From positions 12,048,437 through 12,112,436 of the forward strand of contig CM039120.1 in the NCBI GenBank assembly GCA_022036555.1: a stretch of DNA of 64,000 nucleotides. The letters run 5' to 3'. A program made the position numbers and the translations under genes. Origin of the DNA: Microstegium vimineum. Lineage: Eukaryota > Streptophyta > Magnoliopsida > Poales > Poaceae. Below the pieces are notes generated by a model. It ran no database searches. It was not told the DNA's origin and saw nothing but the letters and a program-made list of their open reading frames with translations. Below are positions 1 through 11,335 of this stretch, one piece after another (position 1 is the stretch's first letter; the number at the start of each line of letters is the position of its first letter).

Positions 1-2058
1 TCGGAATCCGGCCCGTGGGGGAACAGTACTGGGCCTGGCCCAATACACGCGGGCGGGAGAGAGTTGACAAGCGGGGCCCGTGGTCAACTCTGGCCCACCT
101 GCCAGTGAGCAGGGAGCAGAGGACGGTGCTGACCGGCGTGTTCTCGCCGGCGGTGAGGTCTCCGGCGGTGGGGTTGGGTGTGCTAGGCTCGGGGTGACGA
201 CGCGCATCCACTGGTGGGGTTGGTTGAACCGGCGCGACCGTGAAAGTGGCCGGCGGCGTGTGGTGGCGGTGCAGCACGGCGGTGCGACGCGGCGAGGTGA
301 TCACCGGCGATGCGAGGCTCGGCGCTGGGTTGCGTGAGCATCGCGGTGATGTGGTGAGTGCGGTGCAAGGGTTGGTTGAGCCGGAGGGGCTCTGTGGAAC
401 CCTGGCCACGTGCGAGCTCCGCGGCGGCGGCAATGGCGCACGGCCAACGGCGCTGTGTCGATTCAGGGCGAACTAGAGCTAGGGGAAAGGTGTTCTCACC
501 TCTGCTAGCTCCGGTGAAGCTCCCACGAAGATGGAGGCGTCGGGGGCGAGACGGTGAGGGGTGAACACCATTTGGTCGGTGCGGTGGCGACTCTGGGCCG
601 AGGAACGGCGGAGGCGTTCCGGCGACTAGAGTGCTCGGCTGGTGAAAGCGAGGCGAGCAGGGCGTGTGCCAGTCCAAGGTGAACTGCCGTGCGAGGTGGA
701 TCGAGCAGAGGAGCTCGGGTGGTGGCGGATTTGAAAAGGGGGCGCTTGCGGTGTTCGGAGCTCTCGGCACGGCGATGGCAGAGAAATGTGAGCGAGAGAT
801 CGAGTTCGGATGATCAATTTCGAGTGGGAGAGAGGTAGGAGGTGTAGGTGTGACTGCTGACGCGGTCATGGCCGACCGGCGCAGCCAGAGGGGGCCGTGA
901 CGCGATGGCGCGGTGGTGGCAGCGGCGCTGGCGTATCTGTGCGCGCGAGAGCAAGGGCGGCAGCGCGCGGGACAGAGCGCGGCTTGGTCCTAGCGCCGTT
1001 TAGCGCGGTTCCGCATTCGATCGCGAGTGCGACGAGACGAGGCGTTGATCGGACGCGGCACTGTGGCGGCAGTGCGACGGCGAGGGCAGACGCGGTGCAG
1101 CGCGCAGGGCATAGCACGACAGCTGCGTCGGCGGCGGCAGCGCGTTTTAGGCTCGATCCTAGCGCCGTTAGCGCGGGCGCGAGTGCAGACACGACTGAGA
1201 CGAGGCGTGGAGCTGGCTGGCGGCAGGCGCTGCTGCGGCGTCAATGCGACGCGACGGCACGACACAGAGCGGCAGCGGCAGTGCTGACGGCGCGGCGCGC
1301 CAGTGCTGATAGTGCAGGGCCGCAGGGTGCGGTGCAGAGCGACAGCGGCGGCGTGGCGTGTTCGACATCCGCGGTCAGGCATTGACGACCACGCGGCAGA
1401 CGACGCCGACGTACGGCTCAGCCGTAGTCGGGCGGGTGCGCGCGGGCGTGCGGTGTGCGTGCGCAGGGGCGTGCATGCGGGCACGTGCGCTGTGCGACGC
1501 GCGGGTGAGCGCTCGGGAGCGCGCGTGCGCGGGCCGAGGGCAAGGCCGAGTGTGCCGAAAGCGCGGCGCCGACCCGTTTCAGTTCTGATTTTCCTTTTCC
1601 ATTTTCTTTTATTTGATTCAAACTGAATTTGCTTCAAAACAGTTTCAAAAACTCCAAACCAAGTTTTGACACTTAAACCAAAGTTGTTCAGAATATTTTT
1701 CTCTACCTTTTTCATGTAGGTCATAAATTCTAAAAACCAATAGTTCAAGGGTTGAAGATTAAAAACTTATTTAAGCTAATTAAGAAAAGAATTACTTTAT
1801 TTCTTTAGCAAATAAACTAACTTTTAAAATTAAGCAGGGTAATTAAACATAAAGCAATCATACTTTACTCTAAGCATAACAAGGTTTAGCTAAATAGGTT
1901 GATCACAAGGTTGAGCACAAAACACCTATATAATTCTAGTTTCAAAACATTATAAACACACACATGAAATGATAGCATATGCAAACATGAATGCAATGAA
2001 ATGCTTGTGCTTAGTGGTTAATGATGATCCTAATGCAAGTTTGACACAGGGTGTCACA
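1..2058 (-). repeat. LTR of gypsy element B, outer part of the 5' copy (truncated by window edge)
   Basis: This segment matches 55694-57717 nearly base for base with an offset of 55693; the window copy is 34 bp longer because of indels between about 1100 and 1560. Read on the minus strand it begins TGTGACACCC at 2058, the same start as the LTR at 53291-57717. It is directly followed by ACCAT (2059-2063), which also precedes the LTR start at 53291. No polypurine tract adjoins it, so this is the outer edge of a 5' LTR. The first 1.6 kb is very GC- and CpG-rich; the rest is AT-rich. By eye the two copies differ by a few percent, mostly transitions, implying an old insertion. Long open frames on both strands are composition artefacts. 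Confidence 0.9.
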
Positions 2059-2063
2059 ACCAT
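2059..2063. repeat. Target-site duplication ACCAT (right flank of element B)
   Basis: ACCAT follows the LTR end here, and the identical ACCAT at 53286-53290 precedes the LTR start at 53291. Both lie in the integrase reading frame of element A. Five-base duplications are standard for LTR-retrotransposon integrases. Confidence 0.85.
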
Positions 2064-2824
2064 CTTCAAAGGAATTGCTTCAACCCACTTTGTAAAGTAA
2101 TCGGTAGCGCCAAGTATAAACTTATGCCCTTGCTTGATGGCGGATAAATCTGACCGATGAGATCAATAGCCCATCCTCTAAACGGCCAAGGCTTGATTAT
2201 ATGATTCATTGCCGATGCAGGTGCCCTCTGGACATTACCAAACTTCTGACTATCTTGGCACCCTTTAAAATAGTTGAAGCAATCTTCAAGAATTATCGGC
2301 CAATAATATCCATTTCGCCTAATCATCCATTTCATCTTGAATGCCGATTGATGCGCTCCACACACACCCTCATGGATCTCACCCATCAACTCTTTTGGTT
2401 CTTCTTTACTAAGGCACCTGAGCAAAACTCCATCAATCGTCCGATAATATAACTCATCATCAAGGAGTACATACTTAGTAGCCTGAAACCTTAGACACCT
2501 TTCAACCTTCCTAGATGGATCTCTTAAGTAATCGACAATCTCTCTTCTCCAGTCATCAGCAGCCATTACTGATGCCATGACCTCTTGAATCGGCTGATAC
2601 CCCGAAGCGTTCTGTGCTAACCGATTAGCCTCCTCGTTATGCCATCTAGGAATATGCTCAAGGCGGTAATCTTTAAATTCTTTCAATAATCGCAAACACT
2701 TTTCATGGGCTACAATTAAAACTTCACTTCGGCATTCATATGTTCCAATCAATTGATTAATTACTAACATGGAATCACCGAAGATTTTAACAGCATCGTC
2801 ACGCACTTCCCTGAGTAATTCCAA
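2059..2824 (-). pseudogene. Element A pol: second RNase H, integrase zinc finger and start of integrase core
   Basis: The minus-strand frame begins with an RNase H-like stretch (motif KIFGDSMLVINQL). It continues through an integrase H-C-C zinc-binding region (HEGVCGAHQS and then a GCQDS segment) and ends in the first strand of the integrase core (GWAIDLIGQI). The order RT, RNase H, second RNase H, integrase is that of the Tat lineage of Ty3/gypsy. The frame stops because element B's LTR is inserted at 2058; the rest of the core is at 52643-53290. Some codons near 2110-2150 are garbled, consistent with frameshifts. It is part of an interrupted element and not a host gene. Confidence 0.85.
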
Positions 2825-3012
2825 CCCTTTAGCAGAGCCTAGTATTCAGCCTGATTGTTTGTTGAGGTAGCAACAATCGGCAGTGAAATTTCATATTTCT
2901 GTCCACGGGGTGAAATTAAGACAATGCCGATACCTGCTCCTTCCTTACACGTAGACCCATCAAAGAACAACATCTAAGGAGCAATCTCCACGGAACTTAT
3001 TGTACCGCAATG

Positions 3013-3285
3013 CTAAGTGACAAAATCGTCCATCACTTGACCCTTAACTGCCTTAGTCGATTCATACCTCATATCAAACTCCGAAAGCGCTAGAATCCAT
3101 TTGCCGATTCTCCCACTTAATATCGGCATCGACAACATATACTTAACCACATCATCTTTGCTGATAACAGTGCATTCGACCGACAACAAATAATGCCTTA
3201 ATTTTATGCAAGAGAAATATAAGCATAAACATAATCTTTCTATGTCCGAATACCTGGTTTCAGCATCTACAAGCCTTCTACTCAA
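3013..3285 (-). pseudogene. Element A pol: RNase H domain following RT
   Basis: The minus-strand frame shows features of the RT-proximal RNase H and connection region of gypsy pol: a KLRHYL segment, a later GRIGKWILALSEFDMRY segment, and a VKGQVMDDFV end. In the gypsy family the W-x-L-x-L-x-E-F-D-(I/M)-x-Y signature precedes the tether. Stops or frameshifts separate it from the RT segment (3319-4152) and from the downstream RNase H (2059-2824), so pol is not one continuous frame here. Confidence 0.75.
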
Positions 3286-3318
3286 ATAATATATTACACG
3301 TTCTTTCCCTTCAAATTC

Positions 3319-4152
3319 CTAGATTAAGGCTGATCCGATAACGCCATCATCGGCAAACAAATATAATCTGAAAGGCGTCCCATGTTGAGGTGGAACTAAG
3401 ACCGGAGGGTTCACCAAATATTTCTTGATCTCTTCCAAAGCTAACTGCTGTTCTTCTTTCCATGTAAACTCTTGATCAGCTTTCAGCTTTAACAATGGAC
3501 TAAAAGACTTAATCTTACCAGACAAGTTGGATATGAATCTCCTGATAAAATTAATTTTGCCGATCAAAGATTGCAGCTCAGTTTTATTGGTAGGAGCAAC
3601 TACTTTGTTTATTGCATCAATAGATTTTCCGTCGATCTCTAGACCTCTCTGATGTACCATGAAACCCAGAAATTGACCTGCCGATACTCCAAACGCACAC
3701 TTATTAGGATTCATCTTTAACCCATGTTTCCTTGTGCATTCCAGGATCTTTCGTAAATCGGCAAGATGCTTCTCAAAATTCCCAGACTTAACCACCACAT
3801 CATCAATATAGATTTCAACTATCGTGCCGATGTACTTATGAAAAATAAAATTCATTGCTCTCTGATAAGTAGCACCGACATTCTTCAAGCCAAAAGTCAT
3901 TACAACCCACTCAAATAAACCGACATGACCTGGACATCTAAAAGCAGTCTTGGATATGTCTTCTTCAGCCATGAATATTTGATTATATCCAGCATTACCA
4001 TCCATGAAACTAATGATTTGATGTCCAATAGCAGCATCAACCAGCAGATCGGCAACGGGCATCGGATAACCATCCATCGGCGTAGCCTTATTGAGATTCC
4101 TAAAATCAATGCAAACACGTAGTTTTCCATTTTTCTTATACACAGGAACCAC
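3319..4152 (-). pseudogene. Element A pol: reverse transcriptase
   Basis: The 277-residue minus-strand frame is a Ty3/gypsy reverse transcriptase. Visible landmarks are a VPVYKKNGKLRVCIDFRNLN start, an FMDGNAGYNQI palm motif, the catalytic YIDD box (EIYIDDVVVKS), an FLGFMVHQRGLE segment and the thumb or connection region with LKLKADQEFTWKEEQQ. The residues upstream (about 4153-4300) continue the finger domain in another frame, so at least one indel or stop lies there. The catalytic aspartates are preserved. Together with the two RNase H segments this assigns the element to the Tat branch. Confidence 0.9.
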
Positions 4153-4466
4153 ATTAGAAATCTATTCGGCATATCTGCATTGCCGAATAAATCCAGCTTC
4201 AATTAACTTTGTAATCTCAGCTTTAATGTCGGGTAAAATAATAGGGTTGCATCATCGTGCTGGCTGCTAATAAGGTCGGAAATTAGATTTAATAGGTAAC
4301 CGATGTTCAACTATTGATCGGTCTAAACCAGGCATCTCTGTATAATCCCAAGCAAAACAATCTTTGTATTCCTTTAATAAATCACTCAACTATTGTTTAC
4401 ATTGGGAATCTAACTTAGCATTAATGAAAGTTGGCCTGAGCCTACTGCCATCGCCGATATCTATCT

Positions 4467-5399
4467 CTAGTAAATCATCGACGGATGTAAACCCTTGCCC
4501 CAGTTTTCCATCATCGACGAATCGATCCATTGAAACTCTTCTTCAGGACCGACTTCTTGGATCGGTGTAACGCGATAATCGGCAACTTTGAGGAACTCTG
4601 TGTCCCAAGCTTCACCTGATATGCACCTGGTTTGCTCATAAGTTTCCGATTCTGCCGATGCAACAGTTGACGGAGTTTCACTCCGGACGACTTCAATCTT
4701 GTCTCCAACCCATTGCACGAGGCTTTGGTGCATTGTAGAAGGAATGCAACAATTAGCATGGATCCAATCCCTTCCTAGGAGCAAGTTGTAGGTGCCTTTG
4801 CCACTGATCACGAAAAACGTTGTCGGCAAAGTTTTACTACCGATGGTTAATTCAGCACATACGGCTCCCATAGCTGGCGACACATTGCCTTCAAAATCTT
4901 TAAGTTTCATGTCCGTTTTGACTAAGTCTTGGTCACTTTTCCCAAGTTTCCTGAACATGACATATGGCATTATATTGATTGATGCCCCACTGTCCACCAG
5001 CATCTTTGTCACGGGTTGCCCATCTACTTTGCCTTTGATGAACAGAGCTCTTAAGTGCTGCCTTTCATCATCGGCAGGCTTCTCGAAGACAGTTGTCATC
5101 GGATCTAACACCAACTGTGCCATCTCAGTCTTCCTCAGCATCGACAGGTGCCATGAATTCCATCGACAATATGACGACCATATTGATTTCTGTCGATGGA
5201 TCCCTATCCTTGCGCTTTGGCCTCCACCGCTTGACTGGAGACTTTTCCCTTGAAGGATTTTCACTGCCATAAAAATCTCCTTGGCGTTCGCGTTGGATCC
5301 TTGTTTTCTGAGTCTTTGTCCGACCTTTGGGGCACCACTGAGGAAGTTTAGTTTTCCAAACAGGCTGGTGCTGTTTCTCATTGCTTGTATCTGCATCAT
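4467..5399 (-). pseudogene. Element A gag-pol: retropepsin-type protease region
   Basis: The 310-residue minus-strand frame contains the aspartic-protease active site LVDSGASINIMP, a flap-like SKTLPTTFFVISG region and the NLLLGRDWIHAN motif following it. This is the usual retropepsin order in plant gypsy elements. The N-terminal part is a basic spacer, and its sense may lie partly in an overlapping frame (5125-5481). The C-terminal part is an acidic linker leading to RT. Gag, protease and RT fragments follow in the order expected for one element running right to left. Confidence 0.85.
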
Positions 5400-5927
5400 G
5401 CCTTATGTTTGGATCTCTAGAGAATATCTCCTCATCGGGTACTCTCGCATTGGCCATCTCCTCAAGCTCTTCTTGACACATACACTTGCCAAGCCTGTCG
5501 TGTACGCTGAGCTTGCCCCCTAGCCGATCATGTGCTGATTCTTTTCTTGTGATCGGCCTGCCATAGCTTGATGTCCGATCGTCAAAACAAGGTTTCTTTT
5601 CTGACCAATCGGCAGGGTAGTACCCATTGCATTCAGGACAATTATCGACAGTAGGTAGCTTGATGCCTTTTTCCTAGCAATGAACAAAGAAGGGACACCT
5701 CCAATGATCTTTATGCCGAAGCCACTCTTGGTGCCTTTCTTCTTCCTGCCAATATCGCTCCTCCTGCGATTGCCGATAATCTTGTCGTGGCCGCCCATGC
5801 GTGATCACGATGCCATAAGACCTCCCGGCGCTACTTCTATAATTGGCAACTCTCTTGCCTTTTCTATCATTGACAAACTTCCTCCCTGTTACTTCATGCG
5901 CAGCTATTTGATGTTTAGGGTCTACCG
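5400..5927 (-). pseudogene. Element A gag C-terminus (frame-shifted), cut by gap
   Basis: Minus-strand frames here show a zinc-knuckle-like CPEC segment with a downstream RLGGKLSVHDRLG stretch and a CMCQEELEEMANARVPDEE region. This resembles Tat-lineage gag tails. The sense is split between at least two frames (5520-5798 and 5125-5481). The contig ends at 5927, so most of gag and the 5' LTR of element A are not in the window. Confidence 0.65.
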
Positions 5928-6027
5928 NNNNNNNNNNNNNNNNNNNNNNNNNNNNNNNNNNNNNNNNNNNNNNNNNNNNNNNNNNNNNNNNNNNNNNNNN
6001 NNNNNNNNNNNNNNNNNNNNNNNNNNN
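5928..6027. other. Assembly gap (100 N)
   Basis: Exactly 100 N, the conventional length for a gap of unknown size. Left of it is element A gag; right of it the sequence does not continue gag, so the join is a scaffolding decision that this sequence does not support. Confidence 0.99.
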
Positions 6028-6680
6028 TGTAGGGCGGTTGTGTCAGGGTGGGCTCGCCGCGCCAAGGCAGGGCGATTGATCCGGGGTGGGCTTGCTGGGG
6101 TAGGCTCCCCGCATTGGAGTAGGTTGATCTCGCCTAGGCAAGGTCGTCGCGCCAGCCAAGAGCCGCGCCAGAGGAAGAGCTGAGGATCCATGCATGGTTG
6201 GGTTGTAGGGCTAAGGCCACGCCGGAACACCATCGGCGAGCACCACCATGGATGCCAGACGGGAACCACCACTGTCGAGGAGGCCGGGCCACAATGTTTG
6301 TTCGCACGAAGAAGAGAGGCGCCGAGAAAAAAAGTAGGAGTGTTGGGTCCGCCTCTCAGTCTGCCTTATGCATTTTTTACGCCTTCCCCAATGCTTCTTT
6401 TTTACTAGTAGCCCCAAGTGCTACATAGGATCGGATAAAAAAAGTAGGTGCTCCACATTTGTCATAGTGGCTCGCAGAAGCTATATACGCTTGGAGAGAA
6501 AGGTGGTACATGCTAAAAGAGAAGATGAAGAGAAAATAAAGGTAATGCATGATAAAAGAAAAAAGTTTCTTTGGAAATGACAAGTAAAGATAGTTTGCAT
6601 TGTGTGAATAACCGTCTCAACATTTACTAGTCTACGTGAATCATTTTGTTTGTACCAAAATCACTAAGAATGTTAGCCTT
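6028..6680. other. Unassigned intergenic sequence
   Basis: The first 300 bases are GC-rich and the rest AT-rich. No gene, splice-supported frame or terminal repeat was recognised. Short open frames at 6190-6580 occur on both strands and show no protein-family features. Confidence 0.5.
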
Positions 6681-8277
6681 TTAAAAGGATCAAAATGCCC
6701 AAGAGGGGGTGATGAATTAGGCTTTTCTAAATTTCTAAGCAAGAATTAAATCCTAGTCTAAAAGCCAATCACCCCAAAGTGCCTACTATGTGTGAACAAA
6801 ACTAGTGACACAAGAACAAGCACCCTAGTAGAAATTCTAATCAAGCAAGACAGGTCATAACGGAAGTAAATGCAAGAATAGTAATGCTTAAAATAATTAC
6901 AAGAGGAGGAAGAGAATAGTTGACACGACCACGTTTTTCCTGAGGTATTGAGGAGTTGACACTCTCTCCTAGTCCTCGTTGGAGCACCCATGCACGGGTA
7001 TTTCTCCCCTTGGTCTGCGCAAGGACCAAGTGCTCTCTCCGGGCTGATTCTTCGCTGCTCCGGCTCGGTGAATCGCCGACAACCGATCATAACATGGCTT
7101 GAGTCATCTACAATCACCTTCGGATGATCTTCAAGCTCTCCAACGCCACCAAACCGTCTACGTACCATCGATCACCAAGAGTAACAATCTAGAACTCTCA
7201 CTTGACTCACACAAGCCTAATGAGATGAGTGGATGCACACTTGCTACTCTCAAGTCACTAATGAGGGATCTAATCTATGGATTAGCAATTCTCACTTCTC
7301 ACTAGGGCCCTTGCTCTCTCACACTCTCTAAGTGTATCTTAGCTGATGGAATAAGCAAAGGTGAGATAGAGAAGCAATGGGAGGAGTATAAATACTCCCC
7401 ACCTCCAACATACCCATTGTATTCAAAATATGTGCATTAAGTGGTGACCGGACGTGTATGGTCACTAGCCCAACTTCTAGTTACTATGTGTCAGCGCTTT
7501 GCACCGGACGCTCGTGTTCGGTCTAGTCACTCTGTGACCTCTTTGGAACCTCACTGTATATTGACTGGACGTGACGAACGCCCAATCAGTACTGACCGGA
7601 CGCACCCAATCAGTATTGACACGTCCGATCACAATTTGACCTCTCTGGACCCTTACTGGAAATGACCAGACGTTGCACACAAGCGTGTCCGATGCAGAGC
7701 TCGGTGCTATTATGAGAGTAAGCTGAGTTCACTGTCGCGTCTAGTGGCTCGAGGGGGTGCATCTGATGGATTAACCTAGCCACCTTGCACTGACGGGACG
7801 CATCCGGTGCTAGGTGCACCAGCATCCAATGCATGTAACCCCCCCCCCCTCCCAAAAAAATCCGAATCAAATTTCGTCAAAAATAGAAGTTGTTCCAACT
7901 AATCTTAGGGTCAACCTAAAGCTACTTAGGACTATGATTGACAAGTGTGCACTACACTTAAAATATTAGACTCGCCTAAGTCAAGCTACACATTCAAGCC
8001 CCTTTTATAGTATGGTCAAAGGTAAAAACAAAGTTGCTAATCTACTCTAAGTGTTTCTCAACTCCAATGACATTTATACCTAGACCATTCTAAGTCTTGT
8101 CGACAACCTTTGAAAATCAAAACGATAGCTATCGCCTAAGGGGCATGAAAACCATTGATTGCCCATTCAATCATCATTATTATGATCTAACTTAAATAAC
8201 CTCTGCAAAATACATGTTATTCATAATAATTTTGCATTATCGTTAGTCACCGAAACTTCTAGGGCCTAATGTTTTCA
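6681..8277. repeat. Decayed Sirevirus-like copia LTR (probably solo)
   Basis: The left end (TTAAAAGGATC, then ATGCCCAAGAGGGGG) and the right end (TTATCGTTAGTCACCGAAAC, ending TTTTCA) parallel the LTR of element C at 43293-44969. That LTR starts TGAAAGGACC with ATGCCCAATAGG and ends with CATTGTCGTTAATCGCC and CTTCA. Between the ends both share a block with the phrases CTCGTTGGAGCAC and GCTCGGTGAATCGCC, followed by many CCGGAC/GTCCGG-type repeats (7440-7810). No target duplication is convincing and no internal domain adjoins it. Confidence 0.65.
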
Positions 8278-9171
8278 CCTCCATTCGTGAAAAAAAAAAG
8301 AAGACAGCCTTTTGCATAAAGAAAAAAAGAGCAGGGCTGACTTCCAATTGCATGAGAAGACGGGAAGTAATAGCGTGGGCCACATGTCATTCATCCGGGC
8401 CTTGATGGTGGTGGCATTTGGTTCGAACAGCCTGATTGCGAAACGAGTTTGTGGAGAGTATTGATCTCTCTACCTAAATAGAAAATCTGATAATTAACAG
8501 ATTAAAACATGGGCCTAGTAAAGGCCCAATGGCCAACGGACATGACACGAGGTTGATGTACGCTTAAGCGACATGTACAGAGACTCCATAAGTTATTTGG
8601 TTTTCATTTTTTTATTTCTTGTCTTTAAATTGTGCACGTCATGTACAATCAATTTGGCCATTTATAGCCTGACTTGACAACCCTACTCGACGGTGACGTA
8701 TGTCAATTGTATGTATTATAGGAGGGGAGTACTTTGCTTTGCACATACTATTATAAATTTCCGCGTGAACTCTGCCTGCCTGGAGTATCTAGAAGAGTGA
8801 GATCTCTGTGAGATATGTTACCCTTTTGTCCTTGCATCGATCTAGATTTTCAGCACGTGCGGCGAACTCTCTTTGGTGAAGTCCAAGAAGGAGAAGAAAA
8901 AGGAAAGAAAAGAAGAGTCTTACCTGCGTTCGCCACTGCTCTTTGACAATTCGTTATCAAATTTCTCTCATCTATCAAATGTGTTGTCAGGACTTTTTCT
9001 TTTTTGTGAAGTGATTTTTTTTAAGTGTTCTATCGGGATTTTCTTTGAGATTAATTCATGGATCTCCCTCACGTTTGCATGTATAGGACAGACTGCACAA
9101 ATTATTACTAAAACCTCAACCGCATCCTCTGACCCTGGTAGATAAAGTTGGCAACGTGTAAATGTATACTG
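8278..9171. other. Intergenic, nothing recognised
   Basis: AT-rich sequence with short purine runs. The short plus-strand frame at 8873-9145 starts in a lysine-rich low-complexity stretch and has no recognisable domain. Confidence 0.5.
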
Positions 9172-9173
9172 TA

Positions 9174-9654
9174 CTCCTTCCGTTTCAAATGATAAGTTAT
9201 CAAAAATTTAGAAAATCAAAGTATATCAAGTTTGATCAAATTTATATGATAATAAAATACTCTCCCTATCCCTAAATAATTGTCATCATTAGTATGCATG
9301 GTACAAGTTTAACTCGATTTATAGAAAATATGTACAACATTTATATCTACAAATAAATTTATTAAAAAACTAGGTTCAAGTATCTTTCCAAATTTCAATG
9401 ATACTAATTATGTACTATAAATATTAATTTTAGTATATATTTAGTCAAAGTTGTTTTTGAAACACAAATAATAGATGTTTAGGGTCGGGGTGTGATATTT
9501 ATGATGTTAACTAAATATCATTAGATTATTTATCAACTATATGTTTATAGTATATTTATTTGGTATTATAATTGTCTCTATAATTTTAGTTAAACTTGAG
9601 ATACTTTGAATTTTCAAGATTTTTAAAATGATTTATAATTTAGAATAGATGGAG
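9174..9654. mobile_element. Stowaway-type MITE carrying a nested MITE
   Basis: The left end CTCCTTCCGTTTCAAATGAT is inverted at the right end (TTTAGAATAGATGGAG), and TA flanks both sides (9172-9173, 9655-9656). The sub-terminal arms are also complementary (ATTTAGAAAATCAAAGTAT versus ATACTTTGAATTTTCAAG). TA duplication and a CTCC(C/T)TCCGT end are the marks of Stowaway (Tc1/mariner-derived) elements. A second element is inserted at 9260-9495. Confidence 0.8.
9260..9495. mobile_element. Nested Stowaway-type MITE
   Basis: It begins CTCTCCCTATCCCTAAATAA after a TA and ends with the roughly inverted ATGTTTAGGGTCGGGGTGTGA before a TA. It lies wholly inside the 9174-9654 element, so it is the younger insertion. 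The ends are imperfect, so borders may be off by a few bases. Confidence 0.65.
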
Positions 9655-11276
9655 TAGATATTAAACATGACAAAGGTTCATTTAAAAAACAATACTAAAC
9701 ATCATGAGGGAACAAAAGCGCTAATTATGTTTGGCCGGTACAAAAGACGGCTGATTTGGACTGATTGAATAGTGTTTTGTGAGAGAGAATAAACTCAAAC
9801 AAGCTAAAACAAGCTGAAAGTAATTCAAGACGGGAGAAGAAATAGCATGTTCATATGTACACACAGCACAAATGACTACAAATGCGTATTCCAGCTCAAA
9901 AAAAAAAAGAGGGACTGGTGCACTCGTCGTCATCTGTCCCAAACCGTTCATGGAAACCCACCATTTGACACAATCCTGAGAAAAATAAATGTTAGCAATG
10001 GATCGTGCCATACATCTCAGGCGTCGTTATTTGAAAGTGGACTTTTGTACCACGTTGCTACAAAGGACAGCCGAGACGACGGCAGCAGCACTGTCAGCCG
10101 CGGGAAGTTCAGCAGGAAGCTTCGCACCATACCAAACACTGGCAGTATCTGCATATTTTGATTGATTTACTTGAAGTACGGCTAATGCACCGGCTGGTTA
10201 AATTCGAAAAAATAGAGCCACGGCTAATCCACAAGGCATGAATGACTGAAACTGCTCGCTTTCGACAGGTTTTAGAGAAGTACACCCAGCGTACATACAC
10301 ATATCGAAGAGAGGACAGATATGACTTTTCGTCAATAGACTAGATGAGTTTCAACAGCAGGGCTTTCCGATGGACATGCCGACGAGATGTGCAACGAAAA
10401 GGACACAAGGGTGTGAAACCGGGGCCTCCATGGACGTGTCGGGTTGTCAAGGCTGCGGCGCAGATGTGACGCTAATAATTGATTGCTGTAACGGGCACAG
10501 CCAAGCTGACTCGTGTGCGTCACCGAGTCAAAGGTGAGTGAGTACAACGCCTCTTTTACTGCGGTCCACGACCTAGGAGGATTCGGTTAGCTGTCTGTCT
10601 TTACTATACCGTTATGGTTTCACAGCTCTCTCTGTCATCCATCGAATCTTTGTGGTTATCCTTCTCAAAAAAGAATTTTGTGCTTATCTATCGGGAGTCT
10701 CCATTCGGAACAGGAGTGGTAGCATTTGGCTAGTGTTTTGTCCACAACCATTTTGAAAGGTTTTAAAAGGCTACGCGAGCCCAATTTGTCTTCTTTCTGA
10801 ATTTACGGCGAAAGTTGGGTACAATTCAAGAGGGAGGAACCAAAACTTTGTTTGGACATGACAAGGAACCTGTACGTGTACGATCGATCATCATGATGAA
10901 TCGGCCATCATTTTGTGGCAAGGTGATGATGGGAGCACCATCGAAAGGGGTTTATGGAGATAGCGAAGCAACTTGGATTTGTTGGAGTTGGTGGGACTTG
11001 GCAGCGAGCCCAGGTCGATGACGCAGCGACGTACTGTAGCAGCATGCCAGTTATCATATGGACCCAAACAGGCAGCTCGTGTTTTGTTTGTCTGCACGCC
11101 AAGGGGGAAAAAATGGCGAGGGCCAAATGATTTATCAGAAACCTTTTTGCCATTTGCAATGTGGCGGAGCAGATTGCATATATGACTACTCATCTTGTCC
11201 TTGGTTCAGAATGGACTTGACACGCTGCTATCAAACTAACCCCACCTTTTCTTTGCCATGGCTATACGTGTCAATC

Positions 11277-11335
<59 letters not shown>

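Noticed and set aside
183..869. 228-codon minus-strand open frame and its counterpart at 55876-56568
   Set aside because: It lies in the GC-rich part of the B LTR, overlaps open frames in other registers, and has no domain; both copies simply share the LTR.
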